A stretch of 64,000 nt of DNA. It comes from Lachnospiraceae bacterium (GTDB lineage: Bacteria > Bacillota > Clostridia > Lachnospirales > Lachnospiraceae). The notes under the pieces are model-generated. The model had not been told where the DNA came from and ran no database searches. It saw only the letters and a program-made list of their open reading frames with translations. Below are positions 42,279 to 50,082 of this stretch, piece by piece. Position numbers and translations under genes: made by a program. The stretch covers positions 46,464 to 110,463 of the forward strand of contig JAAWJI010000007.1 in the NCBI GenBank assembly GCA_022796795.1, read 5' to 3'. How positions within the stretch are numbered: the first letter of the stretch is position 1; each line of letters begins with the position of its first letter.

Positions 42279-44090
42279 CTATGCTTCAAAGAGCCCTTCA
42301 AACTCCTCCCGGGTAATCTTTTCCTTTTCCAGCAGAAGCCTGGCCGTCTCCTCCAGCACATTCCGATGCTTCAGGATAATGGCCTCCGCCTTGGCGTAGC
42401 ATTCGTCTACGATCCGCTTCACCTCCGCGTCAATCTTTCCCGCCACCTGTTCGCCGTAGCTTTTGGTGTGGGCCAGATCCCGGCCAATAAAGACTTCATC
42501 CTCATCCTCAGCGTAATTCACGGGTCCCAACACATCGGACATGCCGTACTTGGTCACCATGGCCCTGGCAATGCCTGTGGCCTGCTTAATGTCCTGGGAA
42601 GCTCCCGTGGTAATATCGTCAAAAATCAGGGACTCCGCAATGCGGCCCCCCATGGATACCTGAATATCCTGCAGCATCTTGCCCTTGGTGTTGAACATCT
42701 CATCCTTTTCCGGCAGAGGCATGGTATAGCCTGCAGCCCGGCCCGTAGGCACAATAGAGATGGTGTACACAGGCCCCACATCCGGCAGCACATGAAACAA
42801 AATAGCGTGCCCCGCCTCATGGTAGGCTGTAATGCGCTTCTCCTTGTCGGAAATCACCCGGCTCTTCTTCTCCGCGCCCACGCCCACCTTGATAAAGGCC
42901 TTGCGCACATCCTCCTGGATAATATAGGCCCGCTCTTCCTTGGCCGCATAGATAGCAGCCTCGTTGAGCAGGTTCTCCAGGTCTGCTCCTGTCATCCCTG
43001 CCGTGGTCTGGGCAATCTGCTTCAGATCTACGTCCTCACCCAGAGGCTTTCCCTTGGCGTGAACATGCAGGATCTCCTCCCGGCCCCGGATATCCGGCCG
43101 GCCTACCACCACCTTCCGGTCAAAGCGTCCCGGACGCAGAATAGCTGGGTCCAGAATATCCACCCGGTTGGTGGCTGCGATCACAATAATACCCTCGTTG
43201 ACCCCAAAGCCGTCCATTTCTACCAGCAGCTGGTTCAGGGTCTGTTCCCGCTCGTCATGGCCGCCGCCCATTCCCGTACCTCTTCTGCGGGCCACGGCGT
43301 CGATCTCGTCAATAAATACAATGCAGGGGGCATTCTGCTTAGCATCCTCAAAAAGATCCCGCACCCGGGAAGCTCCCACACCTACAAACATTTCCACGAA
43401 ATCCGAACCGGAAATGCTGAAAAAGGGCACGCCTGCCTCTCCGGCCACAGCCTTTGCCAGCAGGGTCTTTCCGGTTCCCGGAGGGCCCACCAGAATCACC
43501 CCCTTGGGAATGCGGGCTCCCAGCTGCACGTACCGCTGGGGAAATTTAAGGAAATCCACGATCTCCTTTAAGTCCTCTTTTTCCTCCTGGAGGCCGGCCA
43601 CACTCTTAAAACTCACCTTGATCTGGTCCTGGGTGGTCATGCGGGCACGGCTCTTGCCGAAATTGCGCATGCCGTTGCTGCTGCCGCCCGCGGCCTGCTG
43701 ATTCATGATGGTCACCATCAAAAAGACCACCACCACAGCCACCAGCAAGGGGACTCCCAGACTGGTAAGCCAGCTGTTATCCCGGACCCTGGTAAAGGTT
43801 ACCGGGATCTCTTTCTCCACCAGCAGATCCTTGGCCTCCACCGTGTCCGGAACCACCACCTCCCGCTCCGTGCCGTCCGTCATGATAATGTGGACGGTTC
43901 CGCTGGTAGAATCTACCGTATTCTGGGCGATCACAGCGCTGGAGACCTTTCCATCCTCCACCGCCTGTGTAAACTGGGTGTAGGAATATTCATTCTGCCC
44001 CATAAACTGTCCGGTAAAGCTGGTTACCAAAAGGACAGCAATGCAGATCAAAAGCAGATATCCTGCCATAGAACGAAATTGCCTGTTCAC
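42279..44090 (-). CDS. ftsH: ATP-dependent zinc metalloprotease FtsH
   Basis: This is a 603-residue membrane protease. There is an N-terminal helix (about 9-27), a short extracellular domain, and a second helix (about 110-130). The AAA+ module has Walker A GPPGTGKT (202-209), Walker B IVFIDEID (257-264) and the arginine-finger region RPGRFDR. The peptidase has zinc site HEAGH (424-428). It degrades misfolded membrane and regulatory proteins as a hexamer and affects sporulation in Firmicutes. It follows hpt by 11 bp in the conserved tilS-hpt-ftsH order. Confidence 0.98.
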   Translation of the reverse strand: MNRQFRSMAGYLLLICIAVLLVTSFTGQFMGQNEYSYTQFTQAVEDGKVSSAVIAQNTVDSTSGTVHIIMTDGTEREVVVPDTVEAKDLLVEKEIPVTFTRVRDNSWLTSLGVPLLVAVVVVFLMVTIMNQQAAGGSSNGMRNFGKSRARMTTQDQIKVSFKSVAGLQEEKEDLKEIVDFLKFPQRYVQLGARIPKGVILVGPPGTGKTLLAKAVAGEAGVPFFSISGSDFVEMFVGVGASRVRDLFEDAKQNAPCIVFIDEIDAVARRRGTGMGGGHDEREQTLNQLLVEMDGFGVNEGIIVIAATNRVDILDPAILRPGRFDRKVVVGRPDIRGREEILHVHAKGKPLGEDVDLKQIAQTTAGMTGADLENLLNEAAIYAAKEERAYIIQEDVRKAFIKVGVGAEKKSRVISDKEKRITAYHEAGHAILFHVLPDVGPVYTISIVPTGRAAGYTMPLPEKDEMFNTKGKMLQDIQVSMGGRIAESLIFDDITTGASQDIKQATGIARAMVTKYGMSDVLGPVNYAEDEDEVFIGRDLAHTKSYGEQVAGKIDAEVKRIVDECYAKAEAIILKHRNVLEETARLLLEKEKITREEFEGLFEA

Positions 44091-44101
44091 GTTGTTTCCT
44101 C

Positions 44102-44629
44102 CTAATCCTCAAATTCAATCACGCCAATATAGGGAAGATTCCGGTATCTCTGGTCAAAGTCCAGGCCATACCCCACCACAAACTCATCGGGGATCTGGAA
44201 GCCTGTATACTTCACCTCCACCTCCACCACCCGGCGGGAAGGCTTATCCAGCAGCGTGCACAGGGTCATACTCTTGGGATTGCGCTGTCCCAAAAGCTTC
44301 ACCAGGTGGCTTAAGGTCCGCCCGGAATCAATAATATCCTCCACAATAATCACATTCTTGCCGTTTAACGGCTCATCCAAATCCTTGCTGAGCCGCACTA
44401 CGCCGCTGGACTTTGTCTCTGCTCCATAGCTGGATACTTGCATAAAATCCAGTGTCACCGGAAGAGTAATTCGTTTGGCCAGCTCACACACAAAAAAGAT
44501 GCTGCCCTTCAAAATACAGATCAGATGCACCTCCTGACCTGCAAAATCCTCACTGATCCTTCTGCCAAGCTCTTCAATCTTGGCATCAACCTCCTCCTCG
44601 GGGATCATCACCCTGATTTTCTCTGTCAT
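44102..44629 (-). CDS. hpt: Hypoxanthine phosphoribosyltransferase
   Basis: This is a 175-residue purine-salvage enzyme making IMP (and often GMP) from hypoxanthine or guanine and PRPP. The PRPP-binding loop VIIVEDIIDSGRTLSHL is diagnostic, and FVVGYGLDFDQRYRNLPYIG is typical of bacterial HPRT. ATG 44629 has GGAGG 8 nt away and lies inside the end of tilS (44-nt overlap). In Firmicutes HPRT and TilS are encoded together and can interact to activate ftsH. Confidence 0.96.
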   Translation of the reverse strand: MTEKIRVMIPEEEVDAKIEELGRRISEDFAGQEVHLICILKGSIFFVCELAKRITLPVTLDFMQVSSYGAETKSSGVVRLSKDLDEPLNGKNVIIVEDIIDSGRTLSHLVKLLGQRNPKSMTLCTLLDKPSRRVVEVEVKYTGFQIPDEFVVGYGLDFDQRYRNLPYIGVIEFED

Positions 44630-46091
44630 TCGTGTTTCCTCCAAATATTTCTACTCTCAGCAGACGCTTAGTCTGCCCGGTAACCTTATACCCCTCGCTG
44701 ATCCGCCGCCCGGGAATCCACAAAATATGCTGCCCGTCTGCCAGCAAAAGCAGACGGTCCCTCTCCTCACGCGACACCTTGCTGTCAATCAAATAGTCCT
44801 TCAGCTTCTTCTTTCCATGCTCCCGGTTAATCTCCAGAAAATCCCCCGGACAACGGGATCGAATACTGAGACATTGTATTATTCTATCATAATCAAACCA
44901 TTTCGTATATGTTTTTTCCGGAATTTTCTGATATTTTTTCCCATCCTCCAGGGAAAACCGCCAGAATAGCCCTCCGGCGGCATAGGTTCCGGGGATTTCC
45001 CCAATGACCAGATTAACGGGTTCTTTGCGCTCCCGGGCTTTGCCTCTCCTCTCAAAAACCAGGCTCTCATACTCCTTCCGCACGCAAACCTTGTGGGGCA
45101 GGGCAAGCTCCCTGCCGCTCTCCTTGTTCGCCAACTCCTCCAGAGCCTTCAGATGCACCGCGCCCACATCCCGCAGGCCTTCTCCCAGCCTCTCAAGGGC
45201 CAGCTGCAGCACCATCCTGCGCATCAAAGGCTCTTGCTGCCAAAAGCTTTCCAGACAGATTCGGATCTGCCAGATATGCTGTGCTTTCCCAGGCTCCATT
45301 CTCTTTTCTGGCTCCTCTGCTTTCCCACGCAGCTCCAGCGCACAGCTCTCATAGCACCTGCGGGCCTGCCCGTCCACATACTCCTGCACCTGCCGCAAAT
45401 GCTCTGCCGCCAAAGCCGCATGCTTTCCGGCCCCCGGCTGAATCTCCCGCTCCACAAAAGGCAGCACCTGCAGCCGCAGCTTATTCCTGGTATACGCTGT
45501 CTCCAGGTTCGTCCGGTCCATGCGCCACTTCATACCATGGGCCCCGAGCCACTCCTCAATCTCTTTTCGTTCCAGCTCCAAAAGCGGCCGGATCACATTT
45601 CCCCGCACAGGAGCCATGCCGCACAGCCCTCGAAGCCCGCTGCCCCGAAACAAATGTAAAAGCACGGTCTCCGCCTGATCGTCCCGATGATGGGCCACCG
45701 CAATCTTTCCGCCTCCAAGCTCCCTACACGCCTCTGCAAAACAGGCGTAGCGAAGTTCCCGCCCCGCCTCCTCCAGACTGTATCCCATCCGCCTGGCCTC
45801 CGACAGCATATCCACCTGAAACATCCTGCAGGGTACCCCAGCCTGTTGGCAAAGTCCCTCCACAAACGCCGCGTCCTCCAGGCTCTCCTTCCCCCGCAGC
45901 CCATGCTCCACATGCACCGCAGACAGGGAAAAAGAAAGCTCCGCCTGCAAATCCCTCAATATCAAAAGCAGGAAGACCGAGTCCGCTCCTCCGGAAACGC
46001 CTGCAACCACACGATCCCCAGGCTCAATCATTCTATGCCTCCATATGTACTCCCGAACACGCGCAATCACAGGCGTTCCTCCTTCGCTCAT
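44586..46091 (-). CDS. tilS: tRNA(Ile)-lysidine synthetase
   Basis: This is a roughly 501-residue N-type ATP pyrophosphatase. The PP-loop VAGVSGGADSVFLLLIL (near residue 35) binds ATP, and IAVHHRDDQAETVLLHLFRGSGLRGL read in parts is typical of TilS. The C-terminal domain ends with LLRVEIFGG. It converts C34 to lysidine in the tRNA-Ile reading AUA and is essential. ATG 46091 is preferred over an in-frame TTG at 46112; both have weak ribosome sites. It lies between spoIIE and hpt. Confidence 0.95.
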   Translation of the reverse strand: MSEGGTPVIARVREYIWRHRMIEPGDRVVAGVSGGADSVFLLLILRDLQAELSFSLSAVHVEHGLRGKESLEDAAFVEGLCQQAGVPCRMFQVDMLSEARRMGYSLEEAGRELRYACFAEACRELGGGKIAVAHHRDDQAETVLLHLFRGSGLRGLCGMAPVRGNVIRPLLELERKEIEEWLGAHGMKWRMDRTNLETAYTRNKLRLQVLPFVEREIQPGAGKHAALAAEHLRQVQEYVDGQARRCYESCALELRGKAEEPEKRMEPGKAQHIWQIRICLESFWQQEPLMRRMVLQLALERLGEGLRDVGAVHLKALEELANKESGRELALPHKVCVRKEYESLVFERRGKARERKEPVNLVIGEIPGTYAAGGLFWRFSLEDGKKYQKIPEKTYTKWFDYDRIIQCLSIRSRCPGDFLEINREHGKKKLKDYLIDSKVSREERDRLLLLADGQHILWIPGRRISEGYKVTGQTKRLLRVEIFGGNTNDRENQGDDPRGGG

Positions 46092-46258
46092 TCCATTTCC
46101 CAGTCTCCCCAAATCTCCAAATCTTTACAAAAACAAGTCTTGTTCATACGAGAAAAGTATACTAATCCCCTCTCCAAAAAGCAAGTCCAAACTCTCCGCC
46201 ACCCCAGGCATCTTCCATTTTGCCGGCTCTGTCTCCTGTTTCACCAGAAACAATGCCC

Positions 46259-47653
46259 TCATCTCTTCCAAAGCCCTAAGGCCAGCACCGTCATATCATC
46301 CGACGGATTTCTCTGCTCATACTCCAGCGCGCAGGACAAGATATGCTCCGCCACCTCCTGAGGGCTGTCCGAATCATACTCCAGGATCAGCTGCTTCATC
46401 AGTTCCTCCTGCTGCCCTGCTGGCAGGGCATCCAACACTCCGTCCGTGACCATAATCACCATGTCCCCGTCATACAGCTTTCTGCTTACATTTTCCAGAT
46501 CCAGCTGATGAAAGACCCCTGCGGGCAGGCTGGTGGAGGAAATGGTGTCCACCTGGTGCTCCCGCCGGATAAAGGTGGTGGAAGCCCCCACCTTCAAAAA
46601 CTCGCAGACTCCGCTGTAGAGATTGATGGAACACATGTCAATGGTGGAAAAGGTCTGGGCATCTGAGTGAATCAGCAGAGCCGAGTTAATCATGCGCACT
46701 GCCGTCTCCTTGGTAAACCCGGCCTCCAGAAACTGTTCCAGAAGATCTATCACCCGCTCGCTTTCCCGATATGCCTTGATGCCGGAGCCCATGCCGTCAG
46801 ACAGGGAGGCCAAAAGCTGTCCCTCCTTCCGGGTATACACGGAAAAATTATCTCCGGAGATCTGCTCCTTTCCCTTTACCGCCTTCTTCACCCCGTACAT
46901 CACCTCAAAGTTGGTCCGCTCCAGGAACAAAACCGTGGACCGCTCCCCGCTCACAAAAGACCGACTATCCCTGGCCGGCATCATAGGCTTGTCCAAAATT
47001 TGCGAAATGGCTGACGCCACATCCTTCACAGCCACACACTTTCTCCTCCTGGTAGACAAGGTCAGGTAAACCTCCTTTTTCCGGTTCTCCTCCTCGTATA
47101 CCAGCACGGCATGGACCTGGAGCCCCATGCTGCGCAGGCGTCCCCGCAGTACATCCTCCATGCGCTCATCCGTGCGCAGCTCCCATACATGCTCTGCCGT
47201 ATCCCCCATAATATGGGCCATCTCCAAAAGCTGCTGGGATACGGCCTCCCGGTTCTCCTCCATACGGGTATTCCACAAAAGCTCAATCTTATCCCCCATA
47301 TCCAGGGCGGCCTGCTGCCGTACCATACCTCCCTTGGGGATGGAAAAGCTTCCCGCCAGGGTCTGAAACGCCAGCTCATATTCCCGGATCCGCTCTCTGG
47401 CCGGGTGCAAAATCAGATCTCCCTCTTCCTCATCCGCCGCCCGCAGCGGTGCAAACAGCCACTCCAGCATTCCCCCGCAGAGAATGGTAAGAGAGCAAAC
47501 CAGAGTCCCCTGGGCAAGTCCCATGAGAATCACAAACTGCCCCTGCACCTGTAAAAGTCCTACTCCTATCTGCATGGCCGCCACGCAAATTCCTGCTGTA
47601 ATTCCATAAATCCATCGGTATCCTGTCCCTTTTTGCTCTTCGTCCTGTCTCAT
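46259..47653 (-). CDS. spoIIE: SpoIIE-family PP2C phosphatase, short form
   Basis: This 464-residue protein is the sporulation serine phosphatase that dephosphorylates SpoIIAA and so activates sigma-F in the forespore. The PP2C domain is complete: SLSDGMGSGIKA, then STSLPAGVFH, MVIMVTDGVLDAL and PSDDMTVLALG. Only two hydrophobic helices (about residues 14-70) precede the regulatory region, against about ten in the 827-residue B. subtilis protein. The start has GGGAGGAG. It keeps the classic place between divIC and tilS and has its own Spo0A-type promoter. Confidence 0.93.
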   Translation of the reverse strand: MRQDEEQKGTGYRWIYGITAGICVAAMQIGVGLLQVQGQFVILMGLAQGTLVCSLTILCGGMLEWLFAPLRAADEEEGDLILHPARERIREYELAFQTLAGSFSIPKGGMVRQQAALDMGDKIELLWNTRMEENREAVSQQLLEMAHIMGDTAEHVWELRTDERMEDVLRGRLRSMGLQVHAVLVYEEENRKKEVYLTLSTRRRKCVAVKDVASAISQILDKPMMPARDSRSFVSGERSTVLFLERTNFEVMYGVKKAVKGKEQISGDNFSVYTRKEGQLLASLSDGMGSGIKAYRESERVIDLLEQFLEAGFTKETAVRMINSALLIHSDAQTFSTIDMCSINLYSGVCEFLKVGASTTFIRREHQVDTISSTSLPAGVFHQLDLENVSRKLYDGDMVIMVTDGVLDALPAGQQEELMKQLILEYDSDSPQEVAEHILSCALEYEQRNPSDDMTVLALGLWKR

Positions 47654-47771
47654 CTCTTACGCTCCTCCCTTTTCCTGCAAGCTTGTCCTCCTATCCTGGA
47701 ACCGCCAAAAATCCGGCTGTCCCACAAGTTCCAACAGGTTTCCTGGATCCTGCTTGCTCTGGTAGTTGCTG

Positions 47772-47836
47772 ATTATAGAGAATGGAAAACGAATAATTTG
47801 TCAAAGCCTGTACCCGAAATCGAAAAGCTTTCGACA
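47772..47836 (-). promoter_or_regulatory. spoIIE promoter with 21-bp spacer and Spo0A box
   Basis: On the minus strand TTGACA (47799-47804) and TATAAT (47772-47777) are both perfect but 21 bp apart, as in Spo0A-activated spoIIE and spoIIG promoters of B. subtilis. A TGTCGAA Spo0A box lies at 47830-47836, 25 bp before the -35. Start site about 47765. Confidence 0.8.
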
Positions 47837-47921
47837 GGGTTCAACCGAAAAAGATTCTCAAGGATCCATCATAATAAACGTGAAGCTGCACCCTGCGCCC
47901 CTTTCCGTCAAAGGATTTGTA

Positions 47922-47956
47922 TAAAAAAGAAGATCAGGTCTTCCTCCCGATCTTCC
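47922..47956 (-). terminator. Terminator after divIC
   Basis: On the minus strand GAAGATC/GATCTTC with an inner GGG/CCT stem leads into TTTTTT, just after the divIC stop. It separates the HU-divIC operon from spoIIE. Confidence 0.85.
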
Positions 47957-47962
47957 CATTTC

Positions 47963-48265
47963 CTATTCCTTTGCCTTAAACAAAATCTCATCTTCATAGA
48001 CAAGACCCAGACGCTCTTTGGCAATCTCCTCCACAAACATCTTGGTCTCCATATATTTCTTAAGCTCCTCAATCTCCTCGGTGCGTTTCTCCTCCTCCTG
48101 GATCTGTGCCAACAGCTCCTGCTCCCGCTTATCATAATCCACCCGTTTTGCCCGAAGCCTTAAGTTTCCGTAGGCGGCTACCACAATCAGGGCCAGCAGG
48201 GCGAAAACAATCAGGCGTGCTTCCAGACGCTTTTTCTTCCGTTCCCAACGGATCCTTTTTCTCAT
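47963..48265 (-). CDS. divIC: FtsB/DivIC septum-formation protein
   Basis: This 100-residue single-pass protein has a basic N-terminus (MRKRIRWERKKKRLE), one transmembrane helix (about 18-35, LIVFALLALIVVAAYGN), a coiled coil with VDYDKREQELLAQIQEEEKR, and the C-terminal EIAKERLGLVYEDEILF typical of DivIC. It works with DivIB/FtsL in the division septum. ATG 48265 has AAGGA 9 nt away. It is the last gene of the HU - rqcP - yabP - yabQ operon and has a terminator after it. Confidence 0.93.
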   Translation of the reverse strand: MRKRIRWERKKKRLEARLIVFALLALIVVAAYGNLRLRAKRVDYDKREQELLAQIQEEEKRTEEIEELKKYMETKMFVEEIAKERLGLVYEDEILFKAKE

Positions 48266-48302
48266 AGCCGCTCTTCCTTCCATATTTTTACTACACATCC
48301 TT

Positions 48303-48659
48303 CTACCTGTTTTTTCTTCTATTTTTTATTATATAGGCTTTTATCTTATTTTGCAATTTCTTTTCCACAGAAATTACGGCCTTTTTCAGCTGAAAATACA
48401 AAATAGTTCCCAGCAGAACCGCCAGCAGGGCAAATCCCCGGATCATGCCGTCGTTTTCCACGTACATCATGCGAAACAGCAAAATACTGTAAACAATCCA
48501 GTAGCACAGATCCTCTACAGCCAGAAGGGCCGTCCCATGCCGGAACAGAAGACGTAGGAGACTCAGTCCGTCGTATGCCAGCATCATCGTCATACCCCAC
48601 ACGAAAGCCTGTGCAAAAAGCTCCAGCTCCCCGGCCATCCGGCTGCTCATGACAATCAT
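48303..48659 (-). CDS. yabQ: Spore cortex biosynthesis protein YabQ
   Basis: This 118-residue membrane protein has three or four hydrophobic helices (FAQAFVWGMTMMLAYDGLSL, LCYWIVYSILLFRMMYV, IRGFALLAVLLGTILYF), then a basic tail ending IKNRRKNR. YabQ is made under sigma-E and sits in the outer forespore membrane for cortex assembly. It overlaps yabP by 4 bp in the conserved yabP-yabQ-divIC order. Confidence 0.92.
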   Translation of the reverse strand: MIVMSSRMAGELELFAQAFVWGMTMMLAYDGLSLLRLLFRHGTALLAVEDLCYWIVYSILLFRMMYVENDGMIRGFALLAVLLGTILYFQLKKAVISVEKKLQNKIKAYIIKNRRKNR

Positions 48660-48940
48660 TTAAAGAGGCGTCCCAGGAGAGAGGCGCCCATTTTGTGATA
48701 GTCTGTAACCTCCGAGTAGGCCAGACTGTCAATCCGCCCTTCAATATCAATTTCTCCCTTTTCCAGGGTCAGACGGTTTACATGCAGGTCCGCCCCCTTG
48801 ATGGTCAGCATTCCCTGCTCTGTTTCCAGCAGAACCTCGGAAATGTCAAAGGAAATCACGTCTGTCACTCCGCTGATGGTACCTGTCCTTCTATTGTTCA
48901 ATAAAAGCTTGTGCGGCTTTGTATAGGATTTCTCGTCCAA
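48656..48940 (-). CDS. yabP: Sporulation protein YabP
   Basis: This 94-residue YabP/YqfC-family protein has TGTISGVTDVISFDISEVLL, LTIKGADLHVNRLTLEKGEI and DIEGRIDSLAYS, which match the family along its length. YabP is a sigma-E product needed for normal spores. I choose the TTG at 48940 because AGGGGG lies 7 nt before it and the family begins near this residue. An ATG at 48958 would add six residues but has no ribosome site. It overlaps yabQ. Confidence 0.88.
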   Translation of the reverse strand: MDEKSYTKPHKLLLNNRRTGTISGVTDVISFDISEVLLETEQGMLTIKGADLHVNRLTLEKGEIDIEGRIDSLAYSEVTDYHKMGASLLGRLFK

Positions 48941-49001
48941 AAAAATACCCCCTAACATATTCTACTACAGTAAAGTATATTAGGGGGCGATTGGCAATAT
49001 G

Positions 49002-49247
49002 CTATTTTGTTACATATCTGTACAGTTCTTTTGCTTCGTCCTTCTTTGAGGTATCCTGCACATCCAATACCTCAACCGATACGGACCGGGTGCCAAACTG
49101 AATCTCAATCACGTCGCCCACCTTCACATCCACAGATGCCTTGGCTGTCTTTCCGTTTACCATCACCCTGCCTGCGTCGCAGGCCTCATTCGCCACGGTG
49201 CGCCGTTTAATCAGTCTGGAAACCTTCAAATACTTGTCCAAACGCAT
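49002..49247 (-). CDS. rqcP: S4-domain RNA-binding protein RqcP (YabO)
   Basis: This 81-residue protein consists of one S4 domain: MRLDKYLKVSRLIKRRTVANE, then DAGRVMVNGKTAKASVDVKV and GDVIEIQFG. In B. subtilis RqcP (YabO) works with RqcH on stalled 50S subunits to add alanine tails to blocked peptides. It starts 3 bp after the HU stop and precedes yabP as in other Firmicutes. Confidence 0.95.
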   Translation of the reverse strand: MRLDKYLKVSRLIKRRTVANEACDAGRVMVNGKTAKASVDVKVGDVIEIQFGTRSVSVEVLDVQDTSKKDEAKELYRYVTK

Positions 49248-49250
49248 GAT

Positions 49251-49523
49251 TTAGTTCACTGCATCCTTCAGAGCCTTTCCAGCCTTGAACTTAGGAGCCT
49301 TGGAGGCAGCGATGGGCATGGGCTCGCCGGTGTGGGGATTTCTTCCCTCTCTGGCCGCTCTCTCAATGGTCTCAAAGGTACCAAAGCCTACCAGCTGAAT
49401 TTTCTCACCCTTCTTTAACTCCTCAGTAACCACATCTGTAAAAGCCTTCAGCGCTTTCTCTGCATCTTTTCTGGACAGCTCTGTTTTCTCTGCAATGGCT
49501 GCGATCAATTCTGTTCTGTTCAT
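49251..49523 (-). CDS. hup: HU-family DNA-binding protein
   Basis: This is a 90-residue histone-like protein. MNRTELIAAIAEKTELSRKD starts the helical dimer part, and GFGTFETIERAAREGRNPHT with KAPKFKAGKALKDAVN is the standard arm and C-terminus. It binds and bends DNA non-specifically. AGGAGG precedes the ATG, and a strong promoter lies at 49616-49644. Its position between mazG and rqcP makes it the first gene of the operon that ends with divIC. Confidence 0.97.
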   Translation of the reverse strand: MNRTELIAAIAEKTELSRKDAEKALKAFTDVVTEELKKGEKIQLVGFGTFETIERAAREGRNPHTGEPMPIAASKAPKFKAGKALKDAVN

Positions 49524-49615
49524 ACGTGTTGTTCCTCCTGAATCAATTAATAGATAAATGTTCGAATGATATGCTACTTTCCCTGTGTAGTGTATCTTCT
49601 TTACCTTTCTAGCTA

Positions 49616-49644
49616 TTTATACCCGTTTCTGCTGCGTTTGTCAA
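49616..49644 (-). promoter_or_regulatory. Promoter of the HU - divIC operon
   Basis: On the minus strand TTGACA (49639-49644) overlaps the mazG stop codon; a 17-bp spacer and TATAAA (49616-49621) follow. Confidence 0.85.
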
Positions 49645-50072
49645 GAGTTTTCCTTGCTTATCTGCGCCTTTTCCCCACTCCTGCGGGCTCTCTCCTCTTT
49701 TTCCTGCCGTTTGATAGCCTCCCAGCTGGCAAGCCCCTCTTCCGGGGTTTGGGCCTTCTCATCCCCAAAAACATGGGGATGGCGGCGCACAAGCTTTTTT
49801 GCCAGGCCGTCCACCACATCCTCCATGGTGAACCGGCCTTCCTCAGCGGCGATCTGGCTATTCATCAGCACCTGCAGCATAACGTCTCCCAGCTCTTCAC
49901 ACAGGTTCTCATCATCCTTCTTTTCAATGGCCTGAACCACTTCTTCACATTCATCCCGCAAACAGGAGATCATGGATTCATGGGTCTGCGCCCTGTCCCA
50001 GGGACAGCCGTGCTCGCTTCGAAGCTCCGCTACGATTTCCAGAAGCTCCTCATAGGTATATTGTTTCTCCAT
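49641..50072 (-). CDS. mazG: MazG nucleotide pyrophosphohydrolase
   Basis: This is a 143-residue single-domain MazG. The all-alpha NTP pyrophosphohydrolase motifs are LRSEHGCPWDRAQTHESMIS, CEEVVQAIEKKDDENLCEEL and GDVMLQVLMNSQIAAEEGRF, where the acidic clusters bind magnesium. VRRHPHVFGDE follows. It hydrolyses aberrant or alarmone nucleotides. It lacks the N-terminal methylase domain of B. subtilis YabN and the second MazG domain of E. coli MazG. It starts 10 bp after the phosphohexomutase stop. Confidence 0.93.
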   Translation of the reverse strand: MEKQYTYEELLEIVAELRSEHGCPWDRAQTHESMISCLRDECEEVVQAIEKKDDENLCEELGDVMLQVLMNSQIAAEEGRFTMEDVVDGLAKKLVRRHPHVFGDEKAQTPEEGLASWEAIKRQEKEERARRSGEKAQISKENS

Positions 50073-50082
50073 GGCGTTCCCT

